Shown piece after piece: positions 46,800 through 57,037 of a DNA stretch of 64,000 nt (the stretch's first letter is position 1; every line of letters starts with the position of its first letter). The position numbers and the translations under genes are program-made. The DNA lies in NCBI GenBank assembly GCA_017512705.1, contig JAFWEX010000131.1:1-64000 (forward strand), given 5' to 3'. The stretch is from Paenibacillus sp. (lineage in GTDB: Bacteria; Bacillota; Bacilli; Paenibacillales; Paenibacillaceae). Under the pieces are notes generated by a model that was not told the DNA's origin, searched no databases, and worked only from the letters and a program-made list of their open reading frames with translations.

Positions 46800-47972
46800 A
46801 TGAAAAGTGTAATAGTAAAAGCGACAGCCATGATCATGGTTATGGTGCTTTCTATCAGTATGACAGCGACTGTTGATGCAGCAACATCCAAGGCAGGCAT
46901 GCAAGCTAAAGTGATCGATGGCCAAGTATATGTGAATACCAAAGACCTAGTGAAAATGTTTGGAGGCAGTGGGCAATACGATGCCAAGTCACAGACGTAT
47001 ACTTACAAGGGGAATACATCCATTCCACATGTGATTGAGAAGGTGTCTCCTTCAGTGGTAGGGATCATCGGCAGAACGATGGAAGGTAGTCAAGATGTGA
47101 AAGCAACCGACCGTTATAATTTGGCGCACGGCACTGGCGTCATCATTCGTTCTAACGGATGGATTGTTACGAACGCCCATGTCATTGATGGCTTGGTCGA
47201 TCCGGTGGTTGTAACGACGAACGGCAATACATATCCCATCACAGAATCATTTAGTGATCCGTTAAGTGATCTTGCGCTGATCAAAATTAATGCCAAATCA
47301 CTTAAGCCCGCAGTTCTCGCCAATGCTTCGGAAGCCGTTGTAGGTGAGACGGTCATTGCGATCGGTACGCCCATTTCCTTTTCATTACGTAATTCGGCAA
47401 CGGTTGGTGTAATCAGTGGTTTAAATCGCGGAGTGGAAGCTTCCTACCGTTTAATTCAGACGGATACAGCCATTAATCCCGGGAATAGTGGAGGACCCCT
47501 GGTTAACCTGAAAGGTGAGGTCGTTGGTATCAACTCCATGAAATTCTCTGCCGTTGGCATTGAGAGTATGGGTTTTTCCATTCCGGTGGATACCGTGAAC
47601 TATGTCATTAATCAATTTTTCAAATATGGCACTGTCAAACGGGCTGCTCTAGGTTTACAGCTGGAAGAGAGTTGGTCGGCCATTGTAGGTTTGCCTGCAG
47701 ACGAACCATTGACGGTTACGGGTGTACTGAGTCCAGAAGCGAAGAAAGCCAAGATCCAGGAAGGCGATGTCATCTACAGTGTGGCAGGCAAGCGAGTATC
47801 TTCAGTTGTAGACATTAATGAACAGCTAAAAGCCTACTTACCTGGACAAAAAGTGAAGCTATTGGTGCAAACGGATGGTGACATCGTTAACCGCACATTA
47901 GTCCTTGTCGATCGTACTTCTCTTCAGCAGAACGAGTCAGATGAAACGCTTATGACAGATGAAGAGGAGTAA
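46800..47972 (+). CDS. HtrA-like secreted serine protease with PDZ domain
   Basis: 390 aa. A signal peptide (~1-28, cleavage near VDAATS) and a short beta segment resembling half of a copper-amine-oxidase N domain (~36-72, VIDGQVYVNTKDLVKMFGG) come first. The trypsin-like core has the triad His127 (VTNAHV), Asp157 (DLALI) and Ser230 (GNSGGPL). A PDZ domain (~280-370, GLQLEESWSA ... VNRTLVLV) and an acidic tail end the protein. Unlike classical HtrA/DegP of Bacillus, it has a signal peptide in place of a cytoplasmic tail plus anchor. The ATG at 46800 follows AGGTGA closely. It is 34 bp before the next gene, with which it forms an operon. Confidence 0.88.
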   Translation: MKSVIVKATAMIMVMVLSISMTATVDAATSKAGMQAKVIDGQVYVNTKDLVKMFGGSGQYDAKSQTYTYKGNTSIPHVIEKVSPSVVGIIGRTMEGSQDVKATDRYNLAHGTGVIIRSNGWIVTNAHVIDGLVDPVVVTTNGNTYPITESFSDPLSDLALIKINAKSLKPAVLANASEAVVGETVIAIGTPISFSLRNSATVGVISGLNRGVEASYRLIQTDTAINPGNSGGPLVNLKGEVVGINSMKFSAVGIESMGFSIPVDTVNYVINQFFKYGTVKRAALGLQLEESWSAIVGLPADEPLTVTGVLSPEAKKAKIQEGDVIYSVAGKRVSSVVDINEQLKAYLPGQKVKLLVQTDGDIVNRTLVLVDRTSLQQNESDETLMTDEEE

Positions 47973-48006
47973 AATTCGGCAAGTATCCCGAATCTAGAGA
48001 GGACGA

Positions 48007-49911
48007 ATGAACGGAATGAAGAAGTCATGGTTACGCGTGCTGAGCACGGGTGTAATAGCAGGGATGTTACTGGTTGGCACAGCTACGCCAATGTGGGCAT
48101 CCAATCTGACTACTCATGAGCTGCGGATCAAAGCAGGGAGTACGAGTGCTTTTATTAACGGCAAGAAACAAAATATTACGAAACCTCTTATCGTTAAAGG
48201 TACCACAATGATACCTGTCGGTGTGTTTAAAAAGGCATTCGGCAGTGAGATCCGGCTGGAGAAAAACGATGTGATCAAGATTAAACAAGGGCCACATGTT
48301 GTAACCTTGACGATGGGCAGTTCGGTCGCCTGGGTGGATGGAGTGAAGGTGGAAATGGGCGCTGCTCCTCAGATGGTAAACGATGTGTTGTTGGTCCCTC
48401 TTCGCCCAGTTGCTGTAGGGATCGGCGCTACACTTGCACCGAACAGTACGGGAGAGATCGTTATTCGATTACTGCAAAAAGACGGTGGGGCTGAAGATAG
48501 TGGCACTATCGATCTAGACAAGGGTAAAACGCGCATTGGTAACAGTTATTATGGATGGTCCATCCATTATCCTGCTGATCTTATCGTGCTGCAATCCGGT
48601 GAACAGGAACGAATGGCGAGTTTTGGCGCTGCAGACGAAAGTTATTATCTCGAAGTGTATGTCAGTGATCAGAATGTGGCGCTGGATGCGGATGACTTGC
48701 TAACACAACTTGTGCAGCTGGCCAAACAGGCAGGAGACACGATACTTGATCGAGAAGCCGTATCCAAAGGCAACCAACCTTATGCACGAATTGTTGTGAA
48801 AGATACAGATGGTCTGTTATGGGAACTGCGCCAGTATATCCACGATGGTCGTCAGTATGATGTCTACTTAGCAGACTATGAAGCAATGAACTATAAAGAT
48901 CTGGGTAAACATGCGTCTTTGCTCAACTCTTTTGAGCCAAGTTACTCGAAATCGGACCGAACCATCAACGACCTCTCCACTGTAGAGGAAGGCATGCGTG
49001 AAGTATGGAACGAAGATTATGGTATCCAATTAAAGGTGCCAGCTGGCTGGTCCATGGATAATCAAAACATGGTATACAAAGATGAAAACGGTGCGTATTT
49101 ACAGTTTCGGGTGACTTCAGCCAAGTCTGGCGCAACGGTAAAAGACTGGAGTGATCAGCTCGAAAATTGGATGCGTGAAACCTTCACCGCAGAGAATTAT
49201 CAGCGAATAGGTTCCTTTACAACGGAAGTTTCAGGAGAAACTGCTGAAGTGAATGAATTCCGGTATAACTTCGGGGCTGGTTGGCAGACCGAGTTTGACG
49301 TTCTTTTGCAGAAAAACGGGTATCGCTACTACGCCGAGTATACGTTTCCTGAAGGACAAACAGCAGACCGGGCTTGGTTTGATCAGATGTTGAAGAGCGT
49401 GGAGATTGACTTTGACACGGTGAAAGATAATTTTGGTCAAATGGACGAAGATCCATATCTAACAGACAAAAAGAAGACGATAACGCGTACGTCCAAACGG
49501 TATCATTATAGCGTAGATATTCCGCGCTACTGGACACCTTACAGTGACCGTTTCGAAAGCTCGCCTGTGGTCTACACCTTCACGGGTGGGGACTTCTCGA
49601 TCGCAGCAACAGAGGACAAGTCCATTGAGATGACCGTGAGTCAGCTGAGAGAGGCATATGCAGAGGCAGCAAAAACACGAAAAAGTTTCAATCTGATCCG
49701 CAGTGAAGAATTGACCTTTGCAGGTGTGCCAGCCTTCTCCTTTACGTATCATGAAGTGGATAAGGGTGTGCCGTATACAGGACGCCAGATTGTGTTTGAA
49801 AAAGATGGAACCACGTATACAATCACAAGTGGTTTGAACGATGCAAACCGCACACAAGTACAGGCGGAAATGCTGGAAAAAGCGCTGAACTCATTTACGT
49901 TTATCAAATAA
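48007..49911 (+). CDS. Secreted protein: copper amine oxidase N domain plus three repeated modules
   Basis: 634 aa. After a signal peptide (~1-31) comes a full copper-amine-oxidase-like N domain (~40-160, FINGKKQNITKPLIVKGTTM ... LVPLRPVAVGIGA), a common wall or surface module in Paenibacillus. Three modules of about 130-150 residues follow, each starting with an aromatic-P-W/D pattern: YYGWSIHYPADL (~178), DYGIQLKVPAGW (~337) and RYHYSVDIPRYW (~498). Each ends with a short hydrophobic stretch (LLNSFEPSY, LKSVEIDF, LNSFTFIK). They look like repeats of a PsbP/DUF1795-type fold. No enzyme site is seen. Cotranscribed with the protease in front. ATG 48007 or 48016 is possible. Confidence 0.8.
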   Translation: MNGMKKSWLRVLSTGVIAGMLLVGTATPMWASNLTTHELRIKAGSTSAFINGKKQNITKPLIVKGTTMIPVGVFKKAFGSEIRLEKNDVIKIKQGPHVVTLTMGSSVAWVDGVKVEMGAAPQMVNDVLLVPLRPVAVGIGATLAPNSTGEIVIRLLQKDGGAEDSGTIDLDKGKTRIGNSYYGWSIHYPADLIVLQSGEQERMASFGAADESYYLEVYVSDQNVALDADDLLTQLVQLAKQAGDTILDREAVSKGNQPYARIVVKDTDGLLWELRQYIHDGRQYDVYLADYEAMNYKDLGKHASLLNSFEPSYSKSDRTINDLSTVEEGMREVWNEDYGIQLKVPAGWSMDNQNMVYKDENGAYLQFRVTSAKSGATVKDWSDQLENWMRETFTAENYQRIGSFTTEVSGETAEVNEFRYNFGAGWQTEFDVLLQKNGYRYYAEYTFPEGQTADRAWFDQMLKSVEIDFDTVKDNFGQMDEDPYLTDKKKTITRTSKRYHYSVDIPRYWTPYSDRFESSPVVYTFTGGDFSIAATEDKSIEMTVSQLREAYAEAAKTRKSFNLIRSEELTFAGVPAFSFTYHEVDKGVPYTGRQIVFEKDGTTYTITSGLNDANRTQVQAEMLEKALNSFTFIK

Positions 49912-49926
49912 AATGCTGATATCCTG

Positions 49927-49957
49927 CCGGAGGTCCTGAGGACCTTCCGGTTTTTTT
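49927..49957 (+). terminator. Terminator of the protease operon
   Basis: CCGGAGGTCC (49927-49936) pairs with GGACCTTCCGG (49940-49950), one bulge, then seven T. Confidence 0.85.
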
Positions 49958-50016
49958 ATTGTGCATAGGTAGATGAATATGTCAGTTCAACGAAGGTGAA
50001 CGCTAAGATTGGTAAA

Positions 50017-50025
50017 TGCTATAAT
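50017..50025 (+). promoter_or_regulatory. Extended -10 promoter upstream of the U32 gene
   Basis: TGC-TATAAT (50017-50025) is an extended -10; the -35 region is weak. It is followed by a small hairpin ACCGAT/ATCGGT (50039-50044, 50049-50054). The leader to the start at 50292 is ~260 nt and includes two further short stems (CAGGA/TCCTG and GCCTGAA/TTCAGGC) with no known role. Confidence 0.45.
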
Positions 50026-50291
50026 TTTATGCACTGTCACCGATATTAATCGGTCAAAAAGGGGAAGCGGTTTTTTCAGGAAATCGTAGAAGAGTCCGTG
50101 CAGAAGTGTTAAACTATATTAGTTCAGGAGTTGTTCCTGCTGATTAGAGAGATAGAGAGACTGTAAGCCTGAATTTCAGGCAATACAGCATAATGGATAG
50201 ATATCGTGATACATGACGGTGGAAATGCAGAAGTATGAAACAAAGTATCAAGGGAAGAAAACCGGCTCAGGCTGGTATGGGGAGGATCTAC

Positions 50292-52805
50292 ATGAAAACA
50301 GCAACATTACGAAGAGAAGACGTTGAGCTTCTGGCACCTGCAGGGGACTGGGATTGCATGCGTTCGGCAGTAGCCAACGGTGCAGATGCAATTTTCTTCG
50401 GGGTCGAAAAGTTTAATGCACGGGCGCGTGCGAACAATTTCCGTATGGACGAGCTGCCGGAGATTATGGCGTTTTTGCACAGTTATGGCGTAAAAGGGTT
50501 CTTGACCTTTAATATACTGATCTTTGAAAATGAACTGAAAGATGCGAAAGAACTGATTGATGCCTGCGTGGATGCGGGTGTGGATGCGGTAATTGTACAG
50601 GACCTGGGTCTGGTCAAACTGATCCGTGAGATCTCACCAGATTTCCCGATTCACGGTTCCACGCAGATGACGATTACGTCACCTGAAGCGGTGGAGTTTA
50701 CGAAGCCATTTGATATGGAGCGTGTCGTGCTCGGGCGCGAGAACAATCTGAAGCAGATTCAGAAGATCGGTGAACAAGCGAAGTTGCCAATGGAAGTATT
50801 CGTGCATGGCGCACTCTGTGTATCCTATTCGGGTCAATGTCTGACCTCTGAGATGTGGGGCGGACGTTCTGCGAATCGGGGTGAATGCGCACAGGCTTGT
50901 CGTTTGCCTTATGATCTGATGGTCGATGGCGTTCAGCAGCCGATGGGTGATGTAGCATATCTGTTGTCTCCGAAAGACCTGGCAGCCATTGACATCATGC
51001 CGGAATTGATTGAAGCGGGTGTGACGTCTTTCAAAATCGAAGGCCGTCTCAAAACGCCAGAATACGTAGCGAACGTGGTAAGTAAGTACCGTAAAGCGAT
51101 TGACCGTTATTTTGACGGTGACGATACACGTGCAAGCAAGGAAGAGATTCGTGAGTTGCAGCAGAGCTTTTCGCGTGGCTTCACACATGGTTTCCTAGAC
51201 GGCACGAACAACAAAAAACTGGTGGACGGTACGTTCCCGAAAAGCCGCGGCGTTTATCTTGGCCGTGTAGACCAAGTGCTGCGTGACGGGGTTGTGTTGA
51301 AACTGGACGCACCTGTGAAACGTGGAGACGGTATTGTGTTTGACGCCGGTGATCCAACGAAGAAAGAAGAAGGCGGACGGGTATACGATGTACGCCGTAA
51401 AGGTGTGAAGATCGAAGGGGAAGCTGGCGAAGGTTGGATCGTGGATATCGTGCCAGGCCGCAGTGATGTGGATCTGCGCCGCGTAAAAGTGGGGGATAAA
51501 GTCTGGAAAACGAATGACCCAGCGCTCGACAAACGCCTGCGCCATAGCTTTGAGACCGATAAGCCATACCGTGTCTTCCCGGTCAAAGTGAAAGTCATCG
51601 GCAGCCCGGGCCAGCCGCTCAGCACGTGGTGGACCGACGTGCAGAAGGGAACGACCGTGCGGGTGGATTCGGAGATGGAACTGGACATTGCCCAGAAACG
51701 TCCGATGACCTATGAATTGCTTGAGGAGCAATTCGGACGTCTCGGTGGCACCGTGTTCCAGCTGGAGGAACTGGACGTCAACCTGCACGGTGACGTCATC
51801 ATCCCGATGCGCGAGTTGAATAACATTCGCCGTCAGGCGGTCGAACAACTCGCAGGCGAGCGCCCGAAACCGCCCGTCTACGTGAAACGGGCGGTGGACG
51901 TGTACGGCGATGCGGTACAACCGGCATCGCCAGTCGCTCGCGGTCAAGCGGAACTGACCGCGCTCTGCCGCAGCCTGCCACAAGTGGAGGCAGCGCTGGA
52001 GGCTGGTGTCGGCATGATCTACGCCGACTTCGAGTTCATTAAGCAATTCCCGGCAGCGGTGGAAGCTGTACATGCTGCAGGCCGCAAAATTGCGCTGGCT
52101 ACGCCGCGTATTCATATGCCTGGCGAGAACGGCTATCACAACAACATTCTCCGTCTGGAGCCGGATGCGGTACTGGTGCGGAACACAGGTGCACTGTACT
52201 TCTATCTGCGTCACCGGATGATGAACCCGGACGCGAAGCATCCGCAGCTGATCGGTGACTTCTCCTTGAACATCGCCAATCACAAGGCAGTGGAGTTGTT
52301 CTTGGAGGCAGGCTGCGACTGGATTACACCTTCATATGACTTGAACATTCAACAGATGGTTGATCTGCTGGGCAACTCCCGTACAAGTCAGACCGAAGTG
52401 GTTATTCATCAGCATCTGCCGATGTTCCACACCGAGCACTGCGTATACTGTACGTTTATGAGTGAAGGAACGGATTATACGAACTGTGGTCGTCCTTGTG
52501 AGGAAAAACGGGCATCTCTGCAAGACCGGATTGGTATGTCTCACCCTGTACGTGTGGATGAAGGCTGCCGTAACACGGTATATAACGCGGTGGAGCAGTC
52601 AGGTGCGGAATACCTGACCAACTTCATGGATCTGGGTGTATCCCGTTACCGGGTAGAATTCCTGGAAGAGACACCGGAGCAAGTGAAGGAAGTTATTGAT
52701 CTGTACAACCGTGCACTGCGCGGCGAGATCAGTGGTACACAAGTATGGAAAACATTGAAAGCAACGAACCAGCTGGGTGTTACACGCGGTCAACTGGTGA
52801 AATAA
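50292..52805 (+). CDS. U32 family peptidase / RlhA-type tRNA/rRNA hydroxylation protein with DUF3656
   Basis: 837 aa. Opens with the U32 signature region (ELLAPAGDWDCMRSAVANGADAIFFGV) and carries the conserved block FVHGALCVSYSGQCLTSE ... NRGECAQACR with the cysteines needed by the family. A DUF3656-like insert (~330-520) follows, then a second half (~560-837) that again has the TIM-barrel-like pattern with CVYC...CGRPC cysteines. U32 proteins of this class hydroxylate RNA (RlhA on 23S rRNA; TrhP on tRNA) more often than they act as proteases; which one applies is not shown. ATG 50292 has a strong GGGGAGGATC. The stretch 51.4-52.1 kb is distinctly richer in G+C than the rest. Confidence 0.85.
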   Translation: MKTATLRREDVELLAPAGDWDCMRSAVANGADAIFFGVEKFNARARANNFRMDELPEIMAFLHSYGVKGFLTFNILIFENELKDAKELIDACVDAGVDAVIVQDLGLVKLIREISPDFPIHGSTQMTITSPEAVEFTKPFDMERVVLGRENNLKQIQKIGEQAKLPMEVFVHGALCVSYSGQCLTSEMWGGRSANRGECAQACRLPYDLMVDGVQQPMGDVAYLLSPKDLAAIDIMPELIEAGVTSFKIEGRLKTPEYVANVVSKYRKAIDRYFDGDDTRASKEEIRELQQSFSRGFTHGFLDGTNNKKLVDGTFPKSRGVYLGRVDQVLRDGVVLKLDAPVKRGDGIVFDAGDPTKKEEGGRVYDVRRKGVKIEGEAGEGWIVDIVPGRSDVDLRRVKVGDKVWKTNDPALDKRLRHSFETDKPYRVFPVKVKVIGSPGQPLSTWWTDVQKGTTVRVDSEMELDIAQKRPMTYELLEEQFGRLGGTVFQLEELDVNLHGDVIIPMRELNNIRRQAVEQLAGERPKPPVYVKRAVDVYGDAVQPASPVARGQAELTALCRSLPQVEAALEAGVGMIYADFEFIKQFPAAVEAVHAAGRKIALATPRIHMPGENGYHNNILRLEPDAVLVRNTGALYFYLRHRMMNPDAKHPQLIGDFSLNIANHKAVELFLEAGCDWITPSYDLNIQQMVDLLGNSRTSQTEVVIHQHLPMFHTEHCVYCTFMSEGTDYTNCGRPCEEKRASLQDRIGMSHPVRVDEGCRNTVYNAVEQSGAEYLTNFMDLGVSRYRVEFLEETPEQVKEVIDLYNRALRGEISGTQVWKTLKATNQLGVTRGQLVK

Positions 52806-52818
52806 ACGGAGCAACAAG

Positions 52819-53050
52819 TTATATAAGTTGAACTATTTTTTTACACAAAAACGGAGAGGATAGAAAAAACCTGAAAAAGCGAAGCGTTCGCCTAAAAGCT
52901 TTCTGAAAGAAAGCTGCATCGGAAGCATACGCTTATCACCGGATTTTCCCTTTTAGGAAAGGGAATCAAAAAAATCTGGGGATAACAGTGATTGGAAGGT
53001 TATTCTGTCATCGAAGTGCACGTGTAAACGACTATATTTCAACTTAATAA
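52819..53050. repeat. Dispersed inverted-repeat element, second location (intact copy)
   Basis: Ends TTATATAAGTTGAA (52819-52832) and TTCAACTTAATAA (53038-53050) are near-perfect inverted copies, with TTTACAC/GTGTAAA continuing inside. It carries the same body as the 15.3-kb copy. Internal hairpins are intact here: GCGAA/TTCGC, AGCTTTC/GAAAGCT and TTCCCTTT/AAAGGGAA. It sits in the gap between the U32 gene and the SNF2 gene, 13 bp after the U32 stop. Confidence 0.82.
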
Positions 53051-53052
53051 GC

Positions 53053-53091
53053 AACCCCAATCTCTGCTTTACGGAGCTCTTGGGGTTTTTT
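53053..53091 (+). terminator. Terminator after the U32 gene and repeat
   Basis: AACCCCAA (53053-53060) pairs with TTGGGGTT (53080-53087), with an inner partial stem, then six T. It lies immediately after the repeat element. Confidence 0.8.
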
Positions 53092-53129
53092 CTATAAACG
53101 AGGCATCGGTACTCAAGGAGGTGTGAAGA

Positions 53130-56100
53130 ATGGCTCCATTTTCGATGATGGATATTAAATTGCTGTGCGGAGTCACGGCATTTAAACGTGGCCAAGAATA
53201 TCAACAGTCAGGAAGGATCGGCAAGCTGGCTGTGAGTGAGGACGGCCGTCACTATACAGCCGTTGTCCGAGGGACAGAAAGCTACGAGGTCAAAGTGGAT
53301 CTGGATGAACAGGGAGAGATTGAAGCGCACTGCAATTGCCCTACATACGGTAACTACTATGACTATTGCAAACATATCGCGGCTGTTTTGCTTGTTATTC
53401 ACGAACGTGTGGACATGCCAGGGCCATCCGGTACCAACGGGACGACATCGAAAGTAGGTACATTGGTCGAGGAGCAGTCGTGGGAGCGGCCTTATTCAAC
53501 CTTAACTCCAACGTCATCTTTATCCGTATCCTCACTTCCGTCTTCATCCACATCCTCATCTCATTTATCCTCAGCAGCAGATGAAAGTGAGAAGGTTCAT
53601 GCTGAAACAACGAATTCCTCACAACATGTGAGCAATGATCATTTATCGTCTGCACGCGGGTTGCAACCGCCGCACCAGTCGCAGCAGTTACAGCAGTCGC
53701 AGAATCCGGAACAACTGAAGGATCTACAGCAGTCATTGCAGCCTAAACCGAAACAACCGGATGAGTCACAGCAGCCAAAGCAGCGCAATCCCGAACCCTT
53801 ATCTCCTTTTGCCCAGGCAGGTCGCCCGAGTTCAGCGTCAGGATGGGGTCGCTCTGCAGATAAGCCATCTTATCGCACAGCAGATCAGATATTGTCCATG
53901 TTTGCCAAAGATCGCCGATTGCCACATGAACGGGAGCAACAATACACAGCACCTGTCCGTCGCTCCATACTGCGGGAGGAACTACAGGTACAGTTTATAT
54001 GTAAGCTGGTGCATGTGCACAAGGGTGGAGCCAAGCTGGCACTTGAATTGAAAGTAGGCAACAAACGACTCTATGTCGTGCAGAAGGTCAAGCAATTTCT
54101 GAACTGTGTGGAGAAGGGCGAGCCGATGTCGTTCACGAAGCTGTTTCATTATGATCCGCTGCTGCATGTGTTCCGTGCTCAAGATCAAGCGATTCTGTCG
54201 ATGCTCATTCGCATGAGACAGAGTGAAGAAGCATACCGTGAGTCGATTTCTGGATATTTGGGTGCTTCGGACGGGCGGGATATCTTGATTGCTCCAATCG
54301 TCTGGAAGCCATTGCTGAAGTTACTGTTGCAGGCAGATAGCCGAATGGAAGGGACAGGACTGGCTAATGGGCCGCTTACGCTGAGTGAAGGGGCTCTGCC
54401 TTTATTTTACCGGATCGCAGAAGGGGCTAATGAAGGGTATCAGCTGGAGGTGTCGGGACTGCGCGAGTTGATTCTGCTTCCGGCGTATGATGCTGCGGTC
54501 GTCGAAGGTCAGCTCTATATGCTGGAACCGATGCAGATGAGAAGTCTGGAGGATCTAAACAGCGCGCTTACCTCCTATGGCATTAAAGAGAGCATTGATA
54601 TTTCATCGCAGCAGGTGGATGAGTTCGTGCAGCATGTCGTACCCGAACTACGGACGCTGGGGCATCTGTCTATTGATTCCCGTGTGCGCGAGCAAATTGC
54701 TGAACCCGAGTTGTCACCGAAGCTCTACATCGATTTTTACCGGGAACGCATTACGGCGCGTCTGGAATTCGATTACGGGGTGATGGTGATCAATCCTCTG
54801 GCGGAATATCTGATTAACGAGGAAGAGAAGAAGGTTATCTTGATTCGTGACCGCTTCAAAGAACAGAATCTCATCGAGAGACTGGATCGCTCTTTCCTGG
54901 AGCGAGAGGGCAGTGTCTGGGCAAGCGAACGTGAGGATGCGATCTATGATGTGTTATATCATCTGTTGCCCGAGCTGGAGAAGCTGGCCGATATCTATAT
55001 GCCGAATGCGGTGAAAGCGATGATGCCAACGTATCCAGTACCGCCAAAGGTTCGCGCTGATCTGGGAAGAGGGCTGGACTGGCTAGAGATTTCCTTTGAG
55101 ATGGAAGGGGTAGATGAACAGGAGTTGCAGGAGCTGATGCGCAGCATTGTGGAAAAGAAAGCTTTCTTCCGCCTGCGAAGCGGCGTCTTCCTGTCATTGG
55201 AACATGAAGGCGCCAGCAGCTTCGCTCGAATGGCTGACGCGCTTGGGCTAGAAGCGAAGGACATCCATAGCAGCCACATTCGGTTGCCTGCTGTAAGAGC
55301 TTTGCAGCTCCCTGGCAGAGATGAGGTTTCCGGCCATGTGAAATGGGGAGGCTCACTGAAACGTTTCCTTGATGATCTGCGTGACCCCGACCGGATGGAC
55401 TTTGCGTTGCCGCAGACGCTGGCACCCGTCTTGCGGGATTATCAGGCAAGCGGGTATCAGTGGCTTCGAACCCTTGCTCATTACCGGTTTGGCGGCATCT
55501 TGGCTGATGATATGGGACTGGGGAAAACGCTGCAAAGCATCGCCTATATTACGGCATCGCTCCAAGAGAAGCCTATATACGAGCCTGATCAGGTGCGTGC
55601 CGGTGCAGATGAGACGTTATTCGGCTCCTCGGATGCTGAGACAGACAGTAAGATCTCGAACGGCTTATTTATGGATGAGCATACGCTAACGAACGCCGCC
55701 CACACCTTTGGCGTTTCTGATGACGGTTGGCACACCTCTCATCAAAAGGGGCTGACCATTCGTACGCGAATGACGCACCCGCCGGTTCTGGTAGTTGCGC
55801 CTGCTTCATTGACGTACAACTGGGCGAGTGAGTTTGCGAGATTTGCTCCGCATCTAAACGTATTTATTGTAGCAGGGCAAAAGGACGAACGTGCTAGCAT
55901 GCTGGCTGATATGGATAAGGTGGACGTGATTGTGACATCGTACCCGCTGCTCCGCCGTGATCTGGATACGTATCTGGGCCGGACCTTCCATACTCTCATT
56001 CTGGACGAGGCACAGGCGATCAAAAATGCATCTTCCCAGACAGCGCAGGCCGTCAAACAGATTCAGGCGCCTCGGCGCTTTGCCCTGACAGGAACACCCG

Positions 56101-56987
56101 TAGAGAACTCACTGGACGAATTGTGGTCTATTTTTGAAGCGGTATTCCCGGGATTGTTCCCGAGTTACCGAAGGTTTCGTGATCTGCCGGCAGAACGGAT
56201 TTCGCGCATGGTGCGTCCGTTTATTATCCGTCGTCTGAAGAAAGACGTACTGGAAGAGCTACCGGATCGCATTGAGACGGTTCAGCGCTCTGAGCTGACA
56301 GTTGAACAGAAGAAGCTGTATGCAGCTTACCTCTCTCAACTTCAGGATGAAACCTCTAAGGATATGGAGGACAATGGCTTCCAGAAAAATCGGATCAAAA
56401 TTCTAGCTGGTATTACCCGCCTACGTCAGTTGTGTTGTCACCCGGCTCTTTTTGTGGATGGGTATCAGGGCGATTCCGGGAAAATGGAGCAGCTGCTCCA
56501 GACCGTTCAAGACTGTTTGGCTGCCGGTAAACGAATTCTGATCTTCTCCCAGTTCGCAAGTATGTTGGGTCTCATTCGTCAAACTCTTGCTGCACAGGGA
56601 ATCAGCCTGTTTTACCTGGATGGGCAGACCCCTGCCCAGAGTCGTGTAGACATGTGCCGTAGATTTAACGAAGGTGAAGCCGAGCTATTCCTCATCTCGC
56701 TCAAAGCTGGCGGAACCGGGCTTAACCTGACGGGGGCAGATACCGTTATACTGTATGATCTGTGGTGGAACCCCGCGGTGGAGGAGCAGGCCATTGGACG
56801 TGCGCATCGGATGGGGCAGAAACAGGTAGTTCAAGTCATTCGCCTTGTCACCGAGGGCACCATTGAGGAGAAGATTTTGGAGCTGCAGCAGCGGAAAAAG
56901 GATTTAATTGCCGAGGTAATTGAACCTGGCGACGGAGGATCAACGACATTATCCGAGCAGGATATTCGTGAGTTGTTGATGGTGTAA
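53130..56987 (+). CDS. SWI2/SNF2 family ATPase with N-terminal SWIM zinc finger
   Basis: 1285 aa. A SWIM finger with Cys68, Cys70, Cys80 and His82 (HCNCP ... YCKH) is followed by ~150 residues of low complexity: a Ser-rich run, then Gln-rich ([18 protein letters not shown]). A middle domain (~270-760) is of the bacterial SNF2-associated type. The SNF2 ATPase starts near 765, with [11 protein letters not shown] (~793-803), [22 protein letters not shown] (~957) and ALTGTPVEN. The C-terminal helicase half has [22 protein letters not shown] and IGRAHRMGQ. About 70 unusual residues lie between the first two helicase motifs. ATG 53130 with AAGGAGGTG. A double-stranded DNA translocase; its target (transcription, repair or defence) is unknown. 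Confidence 0.92.
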   Translation: MAPFSMMDIKLLCGVTAFKRGQEYQQSGRIGKLAVSEDGRHYTAVVRGTESYEVKVDLDEQGEIEAHCNCPTYGNYYDYCKHIAAVLLVIHERVDMPGPSGTNGTTSKVGTLVEEQSWERPYSTLTPTSSLSVSSLPSSSTSSSHLSSAADESEKVHAETTNSSQHVSNDHLSSARGLQPPHQSQQLQQSQNPEQLKDLQQSLQPKPKQPDESQQPKQRNPEPLSPFAQAGRPSSASGWGRSADKPSYRTADQILSMFAKDRRLPHEREQQYTAPVRRSILREELQVQFICKLVHVHKGGAKLALELKVGNKRLYVVQKVKQFLNCVEKGEPMSFTKLFHYDPLLHVFRAQDQAILSMLIRMRQSEEAYRESISGYLGASDGRDILIAPIVWKPLLKLLLQADSRMEGTGLANGPLTLSEGALPLFYRIAEGANEGYQLEVSGLRELILLPAYDAAVVEGQLYMLEPMQMRSLEDLNSALTSYGIKESIDISSQQVDEFVQHVVPELRTLGHLSIDSRVREQIAEPELSPKLYIDFYRERITARLEFDYGVMVINPLAEYLINEEEKKVILIRDRFKEQNLIERLDRSFLEREGSVWASEREDAIYDVLYHLLPELEKLADIYMPNAVKAMMPTYPVPPKVRADLGRGLDWLEISFEMEGVDEQELQELMRSIVEKKAFFRLRSGVFLSLEHEGASSFARMADALGLEAKDIHSSHIRLPAVRALQLPGRDEVSGHVKWGGSLKRFLDDLRDPDRMDFALPQTLAPVLRDYQASGYQWLRTLAHYRFGGILADDMGLGKTLQSIAYITASLQEKPIYEPDQVRAGADETLFGSSDAETDSKISNGLFMDEHTLTNAAHTFGVSDDGWHTSHQKGLTIRTRMTHPPVLVVAPASLTYNWASEFARFAPHLNVFIVAGQKDERASMLADMDKVDVIVTSYPLLRRDLDTYLGRTFHTLILDEAQAIKNASSQTAQAVKQIQAPRRFALTGTPVENSLDELWSIFEAVFPGLFPSYRRFRDLPAERISRMVRPFIIRRLKKDVLEELPDRIETVQRSELTVEQKKLYAAYLSQLQDETSKDMEDNGFQKNRIKILAGITRLRQLCCHPALFVDGYQGDSGKMEQLLQTVQDCLAAGKRILIFSQFASMLGLIRQTLAAQGISLFYLDGQTPAQSRVDMCRRFNEGEAELFLISLKAGGTGLNLTGADTVILYDLWWNPAVEEQAIGRAHRMGQKQVVQVIRLVTEGTIEEKILELQQRKKDLIAEVIEPGDGGSTTLSEQDIRELLMV

Positions 56988-56996
56988 CGGAATTAG

Positions 56997-57037
56997 AGGG
57001 TGGTACAATTTCATTATTGTATCATCCTGTTTTTTTA
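56997..57037 (+). terminator. Terminator of the SNF2 gene
   Basis: AGGGTGGTACAAT (56997-57009) pairs with ATTGTATCATCCT (57016-57028) with two G-U pairs, then a T run. Confidence 0.75.

Noticed and set aside
51195..52283. Long minus-strand open frame opposite the U32 gene (362 codons)
   Set aside because: His/Arg-rich shadow frame favoured by the local high G+C; no recognisable protein.
52810..53055. AGCAAC flanks of the 52.8-kb repeat as a target duplication
   Set aside because: The left copy is separated from the element end by three bases and the right copy overlaps it, so they are not true flanking duplications on present evidence.
52953..53204. Minus-strand open frame across the second repeat copy
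   Set aside because: Same repeat-derived peptide (DDRITFQSLLSPDF); it overlaps the start of the SNF2 gene and has no start signal.
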